This document shows positions 26,932 through 36,462 of a DNA stretch of 64,000 nt, in pieces. Both the position numbers and the translations under genes were made by a program. Numbering within the stretch: position 1 is the first letter of the stretch; each line of letters starts with the position of its first letter. Under the pieces are notes generated by a model. The model did no database searches and was not told the DNA's origin. It saw nothing but the letters and a program-made list of their open reading frames with translations. Where the stretch lies: contig NZ_JAOCQE010000001.1 in the NCBI RefSeq assembly GCF_025290915.1, positions 61,282 through 125,281 of the forward strand, given 5' to 3'. This DNA comes from Streptomyces sp. 15-116A (lineage in GTDB: Bacteria; Actinomycetota; Actinomycetes; Streptomycetales; Streptomycetaceae).

Positions 26932-27900
26932 CTAGGCCAGGACGTCGACGCGCCCCGAGCATGCCCGCTGAATGGCCTCCAGGTCCGCCCGCGCAGGGCC
27001 GGCTCTTCCGCCGTGGACGGCTGTCCGCACCTTCGCCTCGATCTCAGCCACCACCTCGTCAGTGAGGAACGGCAGGCCGACGCTGCGGTAGCCGGTGTCC
27101 ACGGGCGTGGACAGTCCGAGCTTGACGGCGTCCCAAGCCCGCAGCGCCGCTTTCTGCTCGTCGGCGTGGCCGCCGCCCGCCTGCCGCTCGCCGCGCAGCC
27201 GCCGGATCCAGGGCTTCGCCGTGCTCGTCGTGCTGCGGCTGCGTGCCTGGTCGAGCTCGTCGAGGTCTCTCAGCAGGGTCTGCGTGTCGGCGTGGATCTG
27301 CGTGCACAGCTTCCGCGCCCGGGCGAATGTCTTGTGGGTGACCACCGCGGCGGCCACCACGAGCGTCAGGCCAGTGGAAATCAGAGGCACCGGGTGCGTG
27401 GCGACGAACCGTGCCCCCAGGAAGGCCACCACGGCGAAGATGCCGGTCACGTTCGCCAGCGCCCGGAAGACAGCCGCTCGCTGGATACGGCTCGCGAGCC
27501 GCTCCAGGGCGTGGTCCTTCGGCTCGGCGATCCGAGACAGGATCGTCAGCGCGATGTAGATCAGTGCCAGCGAGAGCGCGGCCTGCCGGTAGTTGACCGG
27601 CTGCGCCGTGCCGTCGAAGACCTTGACCAGACTGACGATCGGGCCGGGGACCGCGAAGCTCCCGACGATGAACAGGATCACGAAGATTTTGAGGATGCCC
27701 TCACGGAGATGGTTTGCCTTCAGGTAGCGGTTCAGAGCTGGCATCCCGGAAAGTGCCACGACCCATCCGCTAATGAAGAGGAACTTACCCAGCCCCCGCT
27801 GGTCGTCCCGGAAGAGCAGGTCGCCGTACATGATGCTCGCGAACCCGATGGGAAGCAGGGCGAGTTGCCTGTAGGTGCGCACGGTGCGGACCGTTGTCAT
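26932..27900 (-). CDS. Multi-pass membrane protein of unknown function
   Basis: A 322-residue protein. The N-terminal ~190 residues hold about six hydrophobic segments (for example LALLPIGFASIMYGDLLF, FLFISGWVVALSG, ILKIFVILFIVGSFAVPG, YRQAALSLALIYIALTIL, VTGIFAVVAFLGARFV, LISTGLTLVVAAAVV). The C-terminal ~130 residues are charged and helical, probably cytoplasmic (ARKLCTQIHADTQTLL). I recognise no family. Similar membrane proteins occur beside mobile and regulatory genes in streptomycetes. It stands alone between the HNH remnant and the tandem-HNH gene. Confidence 0.65.
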   Translation of the reverse strand: MTTVRTVRTYRQLALLPIGFASIMYGDLLFRDDQRGLGKFLFISGWVVALSGMPALNRYLKANHLREGILKIFVILFIVGSFAVPGPIVSLVKVFDGTAQPVNYRQAALSLALIYIALTILSRIAEPKDHALERLASRIQRAAVFRALANVTGIFAVVAFLGARFVATHPVPLISTGLTLVVAAAVVTHKTFARARKLCTQIHADTQTLLRDLDELDQARSRSTTSTAKPWIRRLRGERQAGGGHADEQKAALRAWDAVKLGLSTPVDTGYRSVGLPFLTDEVVAEIEAKVRTAVHGGRAGPARADLEAIQRACSGRVDVLA

Positions 27901-28198
27901 GGGCCCACTGTGTGAGACCGCACCGGTCGGCCGTGCTGATTTGAGGTAGGCCAGAGGGTTCCGGCGCCGTACGACGGTTGGTGTTCGCTTACCTGCCCGC
28001 GCCGCGCTCGGATTGCGCCTGCCGTCAGCCGCTGCTCGGAGACACGCCTGCCCCGACCCGCCCGCGGGTGGGCTTTCGCAGGCCCAGTGACCGGCTGGGG
28101 AGTGATTGGCCGACGATTTATTACCCAGCCCATTGATTGTTCCGAGCCGAACGGCGGTGATCGAACCCGAGGGACCCCGCTGACACTAGTACAGCTCG
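27901..28198. other. Intergenic region before the membrane protein gene
   Basis: About 300 bp with no supported gene. A short stretch near 28140-28165 looks like the T-arm of a tRNA on the minus strand (GGTTCGATCACC), but no acceptor, D or anticodon arms can be assembled around it. Confidence 0.35.
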
Positions 28199-29620
28199 TC
28201 ACGACTGCCGATCAGGTAGGAACTCTTGCCCGGATTGCTGCCCACTGTTCTCCACAGAGTCGCTGGTCGGGCCACCCGCCGAAAGCCGCGACTTTCCGTG
28301 CAACCAGTTCCACACGGTCTTGGAGTCTGTGCCCAGCCGTGCGGCTAGCGACACGGTGGACGGCCGCTGCTTTGTGGGCATGTTCCAGTAAGTCTCGCGC
28401 AGTTCGCGCACCCGGGCGTCTGAGATCTTCACCATGCGGTGAGCTTCGCCGCGTGCATGGTTTGTTCGTGCCTCCGCCTCAGGCTCCAGTTCGCCGGTGG
28501 GGCCACCTGCTTCTTGGCGGCCGGCTCCGCGCAACCAACGATGAATGGTCCCCCAGTACACGCCATGCCGCTGGGCAAGGACTTCGAGCTTAGGCCGCTT
28601 CCCATGAGGAGCGTTCCAGTACTCCTCCCGTAACGCCCTGACCTCCCGGTTGGACACCTTGGTCGCGAAGTGGTCGTCTCCCCGTTCGTACTTGCCCTCC
28701 GCCAGACGATCATGCATGTTCTGCTTCTGTGTCCCCACCTTGAGATGGTGCGGGTTACAGCAGCCCGGATTACTGCCTCCCGGACACAGATGCCGGACAA
28801 CAAGATCGCTGCCAAGACTCGCCAGGGTCAGACCATGGTGCAGGACATAGGCGACCCGGGCAGCCTGTGTGTGACGACCTTCCCAATACACGAAGCCGTA
28901 TCCGAAGTCATGCCGGCTCGCGGCCATCCAGGGCCAGCAAGCCGTGTCGCCGCCGCTGCGGTCGATCTTCCGCCAGAACTCCGCCTCGAGTGCCTTTCGT
29001 GCCAGCTCTTTCAGGTCGCCGCTCATCACCCTCCACCCGCCGGGGGGTGGTGGAGTCAAAGTTCGCACCGGGTGCGGGCCAGGCCGGTTCCGATGAAGGC
29101 GGAAGCGGTCCGTCATGTTGTCGCGCTGCGAGCCAACCGTCAGGTGTGCCGGATTGCAGCAGCGGGGGTTGGCGCATAGATGCCGGACGAGCCTGTGTGC
29201 GGGAAGGTTCGAGGCCAGGCCATGAGCCAGCACATACGCAACTCGATGGGCACTGACGGTACCGATCAGGGTCCGTCCGGCGTAGTACTGGCCATAGCCG
29301 TCGATATTGAGCGGGCCGAGGAAGGGCCAGCATTCAGCTTCGCCCGGTGACGTGTCCACTGATGTCCAGAATTGCGCCTCCCGCAAGGCTCTGCGCTCTG
29401 GTGCTTCTGCGCTGCCGCGGTAGGTGCGCGGTCGTGGTAGCGGCAGAGGCGTAGGCCGGGAAAGGTGACGGTAGCTCCGGCCCCCGACGATGCCGTCGAT
29501 CACCGCGCGGGATACACCCAGTTCCTCTGCAGCCTCCGCCCTTGTGACGTGGCCGCCAGCGATGGACTGAAGTACCCACTGGGCTTGTTGGTCGCTCAAG
29601 GAGCGCTGGTTGCGTGGCAC
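28199..29620 (-). CDS. Tandem HNH endonuclease with HTH modules
   Basis: About 473 residues from GTG 29620; the frame is open further upstream, so the start is uncertain. An N-terminal HTH (VTRAEAAEELGVSRAVIDGI) precedes two HNH_3-type domains: FWTSVDTSPGEAECWPF with RLVRHLCANPRCCNPAHLTV, and FWRKIDRSGGDTACWPW with NPGCCNPHHLKVGTQKQNM. Two further HTH-like segments follow (LEVLAQRHGVYWGTIHRWL, VSLAARLGTDSKTVWNWL). A duplicated nuclease domain plus several DNA-reading modules suggests a homing-type enzyme acting as one chain. It is solitary, with no intron or host gene visible. Confidence 0.75.
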   Translation of the reverse strand: MPRNQRSLSDQQAQWVLQSIAGGHVTRAEAAEELGVSRAVIDGIVGGRSYRHLSRPTPLPLPRPRTYRGSAEAPERRALREAQFWTSVDTSPGEAECWPFLGPLNIDGYGQYYAGRTLIGTVSAHRVAYVLAHGLASNLPAHRLVRHLCANPRCCNPAHLTVGSQRDNMTDRFRLHRNRPGPHPVRTLTPPPPGGWRVMSGDLKELARKALEAEFWRKIDRSGGDTACWPWMAASRHDFGYGFVYWEGRHTQAARVAYVLHHGLTLASLGSDLVVRHLCPGGSNPGCCNPHHLKVGTQKQNMHDRLAEGKYERGDDHFATKVSNREVRALREEYWNAPHGKRPKLEVLAQRHGVYWGTIHRWLRGAGRQEAGGPTGELEPEAEARTNHARGEAHRMVKISDARVRELRETYWNMPTKQRPSTVSLAARLGTDSKTVWNWLHGKSRLSAGGPTSDSVENSGQQSGQEFLPDRQS

Positions 29621-29682
29621 ATCCGGACGGTACAAGGGGGCACTGACAACGCACGCCAGGAATACATGGGCTGCTGCCCCGA

Positions 29683-29710
29683 CGAGTGCAATCGCAAAGT
29701 AGGCGCACCC
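29683..29710. repeat. 28-bp direct repeat, copy A
   Basis: These 28 bp recur exactly, same orientation, at 45395-45422. This copy lies just before the end of IS110 copy 2; the other lies just after the NACHT-nuclease gene. Confidence 0.7.
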
Positions 29711-29730
29711 TGGAAGCGTCACAGACGCCC

Positions 29731-30803
29731 CTATAACGCGGGGGCGCGGGAAACCGGTCTGACCAGGTTGAAGACCTCGCGGGCGGCATATCGCTTGAGG
29801 CATCGGATGATCTCACGGCAGGTCTTGCCCTCCTGGGTGCGGCGTTCGTAGTACGCCCGGGTGCGCGGGTCGTGGCGCAGGCGGGTGAACACGATGCGGT
29901 GCAGGGCAGCGTTCGCCTGACGGTCGCCGCCGTAGTTGAGCCGACGCGTGCACCGCCGGCCAGAGGAGTACTCGATGGGGCTGACTCCGCAAAGGGCAGC
30001 AAAGGACGCCTCAGTGTTCAGTCGCTCGGGATTGTCCCCCATGGTGATCAGGAGAGTGGCGGCACTGTCCGGGCCGATGCCCACCGGTACGAGCAGTTGC
30101 GGCGCGTAGCGTTCGACGAGCCGGGGCAGGCGTTGGTTCAGCTCGTTGATCTGTCCGCTGAGCTGTTCGATGCGTTCGGCGAGCATGCGTAATGTCATGT
30201 GGGTGGCCTGGGCCACACCGCGTCCTCGTCTCCCCCACCATCGGGTGGGCTGAGAGTCGCGCAGGTGCGGAACAGCTCGGCATTGCCCAAGCCCGACAGC
30301 CGTTCCCGCAGGGCGGGGTCGGCGATGACCAGGACGGCCTTGAGCTGGTTGATCGCCTGGGTGCGGGCCTTGACCGCGGAGTCCTTGGCGAGTTTGTAGA
30401 TCCGGGCGCTGTGCACGGGTCCGTCGCCGGATTTGGCCTGGGCCCGGGCGCGACCACTGAGCACGGCTCGCGCTGCGGCCTGCGCATCGAGCGGGTCCGA
30501 CTTACCGAGCAACCGGCGGGCCGACCGATCGGGCCGGTTCACCAGGTAGCGGCACAGGCCCGCGCCGAAGGTGCCGGTGCCCTCCACGCCGGCCCGGCGC
30601 ACCGTCCCCCGCTTGCGGGCCCACACGAGCAGCTGCCGATAGCCGGCCGCCGTGGCCGGAAACGACTCGTTGCCCAGGACCTTCCCCAGCGGGGAGGTCA
30701 CGGCGGCGACATGCGTCTCGCCGTGCGTGTCCACGCCCAGTACGACCTCTCTCCGCACGGGCGGGTCCGTGTTCGAGGAGGTGCTGCGCTGTCTGGTCGT
30801 CAT
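29731..30803 (-). pseudogene. IS110-family transposase, frameshifted (copy 2)
   Basis: Start ATG 30803 (MTTRQRS). The DEDD domain (VVLGVDTHGETHVAAV) has a 27-nt in-frame deletion at about 30540 that removes the LAQHVEVFE segment found in the other copies. Two extra bases near 30213 separate it from the C-terminal domain (GIGPDSAATLLITMGD, CGVSPIEYSSGRR). It is inactive as it stands. Confidence 0.85.
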
Positions 30804-31100
30804 GGTGGTTCGCCTCCCGGGTGGTGACGTGCTGGGCGGATCGCACCGGCCCGCATGGGCGGTCTGAACCGTGATGGCGCCTGAACTCGGCAAGGCCCCT
30901 ATTGGGGACACGCCCTGTGGCTCGGTGGCAGGCAGCATCCCGCGACGACAGTCGACAGGTCTGTGACTGGACACTTCGGTCATAGATCTCATGAGTCAGA
31001 CCTCCGCCTGGGACGGCACTGCACAACCGTCCCATCGATCCCAGTACAGCGGCATGACTCGATCACTGCCGGATGACTTCGACCGAACCGATGCTCAACA
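30804..31100 (-). ncRNA. Candidate IS110 bridge RNA region (copy 2)
   Basis: Conserved non-coding DNA immediately upstream of the transposase start, with a perfect stem TGGGACGG/CCGTCCCA (31008-31015/31026-31033). Compared with copy 1, the stem is kept while loop bases vary. This is consistent with the bridge RNA known from IS110 elements, but the transcript is not demonstrated. Confidence 0.35.
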
Positions 31101-31303
31101 TGACTGAGCGCGCTGACAAGGCGTTGACTACCGTCCACTCCTGACCGTCATGGCCGGCAGCGCTCGGGTCAGCACCGGCTACAACGGAATTCCTACGCCT
31201 GATCCGGTCCATCGACCCAGGAAAACTTGGTGTGTCAGCGCAGCCCTCTACGCTGGGATCCGACACGCGCATAGTGGGGCGGCGGGACGGTCAGAGGACG
31301 GCA

Positions 31304-34300
31304 GTGGCATCGAACGACAGCAGGGCACACAGCTGGCAGAGCATCCGGGAGTGGGACGGCAGCCAGCATCGCGCGTTCGAGGAGCTCTGCTTCCAGCTCC
31401 GGACGCCGGCGCCTCCGGGCTGGGAGACGATCAAGACTGCTGCTCCGGACGGCGGCGTCGAATGGTATGACCAGGCGCCCGACGGCAGTGCTGCGCACGG
31501 ATACCAGGTCAAGTTCGTCCACAACATCGACGATCTCATCCCTCAGGCGAAGAAGAGCGCCAAGACGGTCGGCGAGAACGTCGCGAACCGGAAGATTGTC
31601 CGGCTTGAGTTCCTCGCTCCCTTCGACCTCTCCGACCCCACCCCTGTCACCCCGCGCGGGAAGGCGCGTACCGGTGCGAGGGAGCGGTGGAACAGCAACG
31701 TCGCCCAGTGGAAGAAGGACCTGCCCGGCCTTGCCGACGTGGACATCCGCTACGTCGGTGGCGGCGAGCTGCTGGAGCGGCTGACCCGCCCTGGAAATGA
31801 GGGACGTCAGTGGTTCTTCTTCGAACGACGGGCGCTGGGCAGCGAGTGGTTCAGGGAACAGGTCACGCTTGCTGAGCGTCTGGCCGAGGCACGGTACACA
31901 CCCGAGCATCATGTGACGTTGCCCCTTGCGCACGTGGCGGATGCGTGCGCCCTGCCGCAGAAGTTCTTGAGGCAGGGCGTCCAGCGATCCCGGGATCTGC
32001 AGGCCGCTGTGGTAACACTCCTTTCCGAGATGACACGCTGGTACGACAGCTATCCCGCGCCAGCCAGCAGCCCCGACCATCAGGCGCTGGCGCGGTGGGT
32101 GCACGCGTGGACGCCCGCGTTGCGGGAAGGCGCCCACACCTTGGTCCACGACCTGTCCGCTGCATCCGCAACGTCCGGTTTCCCCGCCGAGCAGAGTTCT
32201 GCTGTGGTGGAGGACATGCTGGAGCGGCTGGGTGAGTTCAAGGACCTGGCTGACCGGTTCGCCGAGGAAGAGTCCAAAAGCGACGACGCCACACGTGCGG
32301 CCGGACGGGGCGTAAACGCTCCGGTGACCGCAGTGCAAAGCGTGCAATGGGTGTGCGAGCGCGCTCTGGCTCGTGCCTTCGACGCCTGCGAGCGCCTGGA
32401 CGGCTTGTTGCGGAGTTCCGCTGCCCAGGCAGCGGAGAAGAAGACCTGGCTGCTCGTGGGGGAGGCAGGGCAGGGTAAGACGCATTTGCTGGTCGACGCC
32501 GCGCGACGGGCCGTGGACGAGGGCCGTCCGGCGCTGGTGGTGTTCGGGCAGGAGCTCACCGGGCACAACACGCTGAGTGAGATCGCGCAGAAGCGTGGCC
32601 TGGGGCCGCTTGCCGAGCGGGACCTCCTGCAGGCGATGGACGCCGCTGGCGCGGCCAGCGGCTGCCGCTTCCTGTTGATCATCGATGCGCTCAATGACTC
32701 CGACGACGCCGGGAACTGGAAGAGCGAACTGCTCGCGCTGCAGGTGCATCTGGCCGGGTACCGGCACATCGCTTTGTTGGTGTCCTGCCGCTCAACCTTC
32801 AAGCCGATCGTCGTGCCTGATCGTTTCGATGTGCCAGCCTCCGCGCACCCCGGCTTTGCAGGACGGGAGATGGAAGGGTTGGAGAGCTACCTGCGGGGTG
32901 TGGCGGCGGTTCTTCCCAACACTCCCCTGCTGGCCTCGGTCTTCACCAACCCTTTGTTCGTAAAGCTGTACGCAGACAGTCTGAGCAAGAGCCTGGAGCG
33001 TGGCGGCACGGGCGGCCATCCGCGTGACCGAAGCGCGGTGTTCGACGCCTATGTCGACCACCGTGCGGAGACCATCTGCTCCCGGCTCGGACTCGATCCC
33101 CTGGAGCGGCCCGTACACCGTGCGGTGGACGCCCTGGCGTCGCGCATGGCCGCCGCACGGCGTTCCGTGCTGCCGCGTGAGGAAGCCCGCGCTCTTGTCG
33201 ACGCGTACGCTCCGGCGGCCACGGTGTGGCCGGACACGATGCTCGGGCAGCTCCTCGCCCAGGGCCTGGTGTCCAACGAGCGGACCTACAAGGCCGACCA
33301 GGCAACCGGTATCGGTTTCCCCTACCAGGCGTTCGGTGACGACCGCGTTGTACGGTCGGTCTTCGCTGCCCACCAGGACGAGATCGACGTGCTGTGCGAG
33401 GGACGCCCACTGGCCGCCGATTCCGCGCTGCAGAGCTGGCTGGAGCAGGCTGCTCCGAACTACCAGGAAGCAGCGTCGATTCTCCTGCCCGAGCAAACCG
33501 GGTCGGAACTCATCGACCTGCTGGCCGCTTCTCCCACATCTGCGGAGGCCACAGCTGGCCCCGGCAGTCGCGCGGACGTACGAGGCTACCGGCTGGCCCG
33601 CAGCTTTCTGGAAACGCTTCCGCTGCGCAGCACACGCAGCGTCAACGAACGCACCATCCAACTTCTCAACGAGACCGCCGCACGTCACGGACGCAATTCC
33701 GACGTGTTGGAGGTTGCGGTAGCGGTCACCGCCGAGCCGGGGCATCTGCTGAACGCCGACCGTCTCCACCGGGTGCTGCTGCGAAAACAGCGGCCCGAGC
33801 GCGACGCGTGGTGGGGCGTCGCGACCTACTCCTTGCTGTGGGACGTCACGGCACTGCACCGGCTGCTGCGCTGGGCCGAGCAGTACCCCACCCCGCGCCA
33901 TCTCCACCCTGCATCCCTCACGGCCCGGCCTCGGCTCGGGGACCGAACCCGCCGACCGGTGCAGACGGCCGGAGCCGACCACGAGGAAGTCGTCCGGCTG
34001 GCCGCCACGACACTGGTGTGGACCCTCACGTCCTCCAACCGGTTCCTGCGCGACCGGGCCACCAAGGCCCTGGTGCAGCTGCTCCTGGGGCACGGAGACG
34101 TTCTCGTCTCCCTCCTGGACAGATTCCTCCACGAGGACGCGGAGAAGATCGACGATCCCTACCTCTTCGAGCGTCTGGCGTGGGTCGGCTACGGAGTCCT
34201 GGCCCGTCGCGGCGAGGACGACGGCCAGCACGACCTCCTCGGTACAGTCGCCCGGCGGCTCCTCACGTACTCCTACGGTGCCGTTGATTCGCCCGCGCAC

Positions 34301-36307
34301 GCTTCACGGAACGCGCTGCTGTGCGAAGCGGCTACACGCGTTATCACCTTGGCGCACCGTGCTGGAGCCGTTACCAGCGAGGAAGCAGACGCGGTCAGGC
34401 ATCCGCACGCCTGTCCTCAGATTGGGCAGGCTCCTGCGGAGGAGGACCTCGACGGGCTCTTCCCATGGGGGGAGCAGAAGGAGTTGTTGTGGGGTTCGCT
34501 CCGCTCGTCCCTTTCACCGCTGGGAGACTTTGCGGACTCCCAGGTTCGGCCAGCCGTGCGCCATTTCAGTTTGCTGCCGCTGTCGACCGACTATCCCCGT
34601 CGGCCGGCGTGGCAGCGCGCCGACGATCCTGTCGTAGTCGACCCCGCCCGTATCCCGGCCTTCGCGCAAAGCCTTCCGGAGTCCGTCCGGCCCGCCTTGA
34701 GCACACCGGCTGCCGTTGAACAACTCCTCACTGGGAGGAAGGCGAGGGACATCCTCGACGCGGACCAGTACGCGCTGCTGCGGGCCTGCCGAGTGCCCCC
34801 GGCCGACGACGAACGCCTCGCCGCTGCCCACGTCGACGCCGAGTGGGCCGCACGCTGGGTCCTCGCCCGCGTCGCTGACCTGGGCTGGACGCCTGAACTC
34901 TTCGCCGGATTCGACAACATGCGTTCCCGCCACTCTGGCTCCCGCCAGTCACACAAGGGCGAACGGATCGGCAAGAAGTACCAGTGGATGGCACTCCACG
35001 AGCTCGTGGAACGCCTGGCGAACCACCGGCACCCCCACCGGCGGACCGAGCACGACACCGCCGAATACCAGGGGGCGGCACGACTGTCGCTGCTCGATAT
35101 CGACCCCTCCCTTCCTCCGGCCCGACACCCCTTCTCCGACACCGACGACGACAACAGTCCAGACGAAGCCGACCACGCCACCTTCGCGACCGCCGACCCC
35201 GCACATCCGCTGGCACCACCTGTCCCCGACCTGCCCGACGACGAGGGCGTCGACGAATGGATCAGCCGTCCGGACAACCTGCCCGACCTCGACGAACTGG
35301 GCATCCGCACCGACAGCCAGGACAGGCAGTGGATCGTCCTCTACGAACAGGCCATGGACGACCACGACGGCCGAGGATGGAACGTCACCCGCGGCCAGGC
35401 AGAGCAATGGCACCGCATCCACAGCTGGCTCGTGCCCGCCCCCCAACTCACCAGCCTGCTGACGTGGCTTGAAGGACGTTCGCTCACGAACCGGCTGATG
35501 CCCGAAGGGCACGATCGCCACAGCCTTCTCCTGGCCGACTTCCCCACCATCCCCAGTCCCTGGACCGATCCGGAACCCGACTCCTGGCATGTGAGTACCT
35601 TTCAGTACGACGAACCCGATCACGGTGAGGACGACTCCCCTGTCCCAGAGGACGACGATCTCTCCACTCCGGAGCCAACCCCTAGACCGCCGGCATCGGA
35701 GGAGAGCGTCGCCATCGCCATCTGGCGGGAGCGCAGGGAAAAGCGCCGGGAAGAGCTGCTCCTGGAGCTCGCAGACCAGTGGGCGGACGGTCCGATGGAA
35801 GATGACGAGGACGACTGGCTGGAGCGCACCCTCGCCGCACAGCCGCAGGGCCGGATGGTGTTCGCCACAGACCCCGATGGGGAACCCGTCACCGCTATTC
35901 CGACTGACCAGACCTACAACTGGAATGGACAGAGCCTGGACTGCTCCCTCGACGCATCCGTCTCCGTGACGCTGCTCAGTGACCCACTCCTGAGAGACAG
36001 CAGGCTGCGGCGCGACCCGGACCGCCCCTTCTGGTACGACACCGACGGGCAACTGCAGGTGCAGTACCTGACATGGGACCGCCCGAGCGGCAGGGCCTAC
36101 AGTCTCCTCGCGTCCAGAGAGTGGCTCGAGCACCACCTCGAGCGCAGCGGCCACTGCCTGGTCCAGGGCATGACCGGTGAACGGCAGCCCGTGACCGCCG
36201 AGCACCCGCGTGTCTGGAGAGAGTTCAGCCAGAGCGCCGGCCGCACGGCCGAAGGACAATGCAACCCTGGGACCATCGTCACCGAAGTCAAGAGAAGCAT
36301 CCGGTAG
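31304..36307 (+). CDS. AVAST (Avs)-like STAND NTPase with N-terminal Mrr-type nuclease
   Basis: About 1667 residues. The N-terminus (HRAFEELCFQL, DGGVEWYDQ, GYQVKF) fits a PD-(D/E)XK/Mrr nuclease with QVK near 68-70. A linker ERRALGSEWFREQV and EARYTPEHHVTLPL precede the STAND core: Walker A LLVGEAGQGKTHLL (about 382-395) and FLLIIDALNDSDDAGNW (about 455-471), followed by IALLVSCRSTF. The RYTPE...LP and IDALN...W signatures are characteristic of Avs proteins, which bind phage terminase or portal and then cleave DNA. The long C-terminus is the presumed sensor. The start is GTG 31304 (AGAGGA 5 nt upstream); ATG 31232 is the alternative. Closest by domain order to Avs4, by inference. Confidence 0.88.
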   Translation: MASNDSRAHSWQSIREWDGSQHRAFEELCFQLRTPAPPGWETIKTAAPDGGVEWYDQAPDGSAAHGYQVKFVHNIDDLIPQAKKSAKTVGENVANRKIVRLEFLAPFDLSDPTPVTPRGKARTGARERWNSNVAQWKKDLPGLADVDIRYVGGGELLERLTRPGNEGRQWFFFERRALGSEWFREQVTLAERLAEARYTPEHHVTLPLAHVADACALPQKFLRQGVQRSRDLQAAVVTLLSEMTRWYDSYPAPASSPDHQALARWVHAWTPALREGAHTLVHDLSAASATSGFPAEQSSAVVEDMLERLGEFKDLADRFAEEESKSDDATRAAGRGVNAPVTAVQSVQWVCERALARAFDACERLDGLLRSSAAQAAEKKTWLLVGEAGQGKTHLLVDAARRAVDEGRPALVVFGQELTGHNTLSEIAQKRGLGPLAERDLLQAMDAAGAASGCRFLLIIDALNDSDDAGNWKSELLALQVHLAGYRHIALLVSCRSTFKPIVVPDRFDVPASAHPGFAGREMEGLESYLRGVAAVLPNTPLLASVFTNPLFVKLYADSLSKSLERGGTGGHPRDRSAVFDAYVDHRAETICSRLGLDPLERPVHRAVDALASRMAAARRSVLPREEARALVDAYAPAATVWPDTMLGQLLAQGLVSNERTYKADQATGIGFPYQAFGDDRVVRSVFAAHQDEIDVLCEGRPLAADSALQSWLEQAAPNYQEAASILLPEQTGSELIDLLAASPTSAEATAGPGSRADVRGYRLARSFLETLPLRSTRSVNERTIQLLNETAARHGRNSDVLEVAVAVTAEPGHLLNADRLHRVLLRKQRPERDAWWGVATYSLLWDVTALHRLLRWAEQYPTPRHLHPASLTARPRLGDRTRRPVQTAGADHEEVVRLAATTLVWTLTSSNRFLRDRATKALVQLLLGHGDVLVSLLDRFLHEDAEKIDDPYLFERLAWVGYGVLARRGEDDGQHDLLGTVARRLLTYSYGAVDSPAHASRNALLCEAATRVITLAHRAGAVTSEEADAVRHPHACPQIGQAPAEEDLDGLFPWGEQKELLWGSLRSSLSPLGDFADSQVRPAVRHFSLLPLSTDYPRRPAWQRADDPVVVDPARIPAFAQSLPESVRPALSTPAAVEQLLTGRKARDILDADQYALLRACRVPPADDERLAAAHVDAEWAARWVLARVADLGWTPELFAGFDNMRSRHSGSRQSHKGERIGKKYQWMALHELVERLANHRHPHRRTEHDTAEYQGAARLSLLDIDPSLPPARHPFSDTDDDNSPDEADHATFATADPAHPLAPPVPDLPDDEGVDEWISRPDNLPDLDELGIRTDSQDRQWIVLYEQAMDDHDGRGWNVTRGQAEQWHRIHSWLVPAPQLTSLLTWLEGRSLTNRLMPEGHDRHSLLLADFPTIPSPWTDPEPDSWHVSTFQYDEPDHGEDDSPVPEDDDLSTPEPTPRPPASEESVAIAIWRERREKRREELLLELADQWADGPMEDDEDDWLERTLAAQPQGRMVFATDPDGEPVTAIPTDQTYNWNGQSLDCSLDASVSVTLLSDPLLRDSRLRRDPDRPFWYDTDGQLQVQYLTWDRPSGRAYSLLASREWLEHHLERSGHCLVQGMTGERQPVTAEHPRVWREFSQSAGRTAEGQCNPGTIVTEVKRSIR

Positions 36308-36311
36308 CAGG

Positions 36312-36425
36312 CCGTCGCCGGACTTGGCCCGGGCCCGGGCACGACCGCGGAGTACGGCCGGCGCGGCGACCCGTGCGTCGAGCGGGTCCGGCTTTCCCAG
36401 CAGACGGCGAGCCGTCTGGCTGAGC
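36312..36425 (-). pseudogene. IS110 transposase relic between two STAND genes
   Basis: About 115 bp corresponding to the central part of the IS110 transposase (LLGKPDPLDARV and ARARAKSGDG regions on the minus strand). It starts 5 bp after the Avs-like stop and fills most of the gap before the next NTPase gene. Confidence 0.7.
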
Positions 36426-36462
36426 GGCTTTCCACAACCGTAGAACGCACACGGTGCGTAGC

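Larger units (their letters stand above)
29731..31230 (-). mobile_element. IS110-family element, copy 2
   Basis: About 1.5 kb, collinear with copy 1 including the conserved non-coding upstream region to about 31230. It ends some 75 bp before the Avs-like gene and could influence its expression. Confidence 0.75.

Noticed and set aside
28130..28175. tRNA-like T-arm on the minus strand, possible attB
   Set aside because: Only the T-loop sequence fits; no cloverleaf can be built.
31235..36259. Long minus-strand frames opposite the Avs-like gene
   Set aside because: Shadow frames of a strongly supported gene; no motifs.
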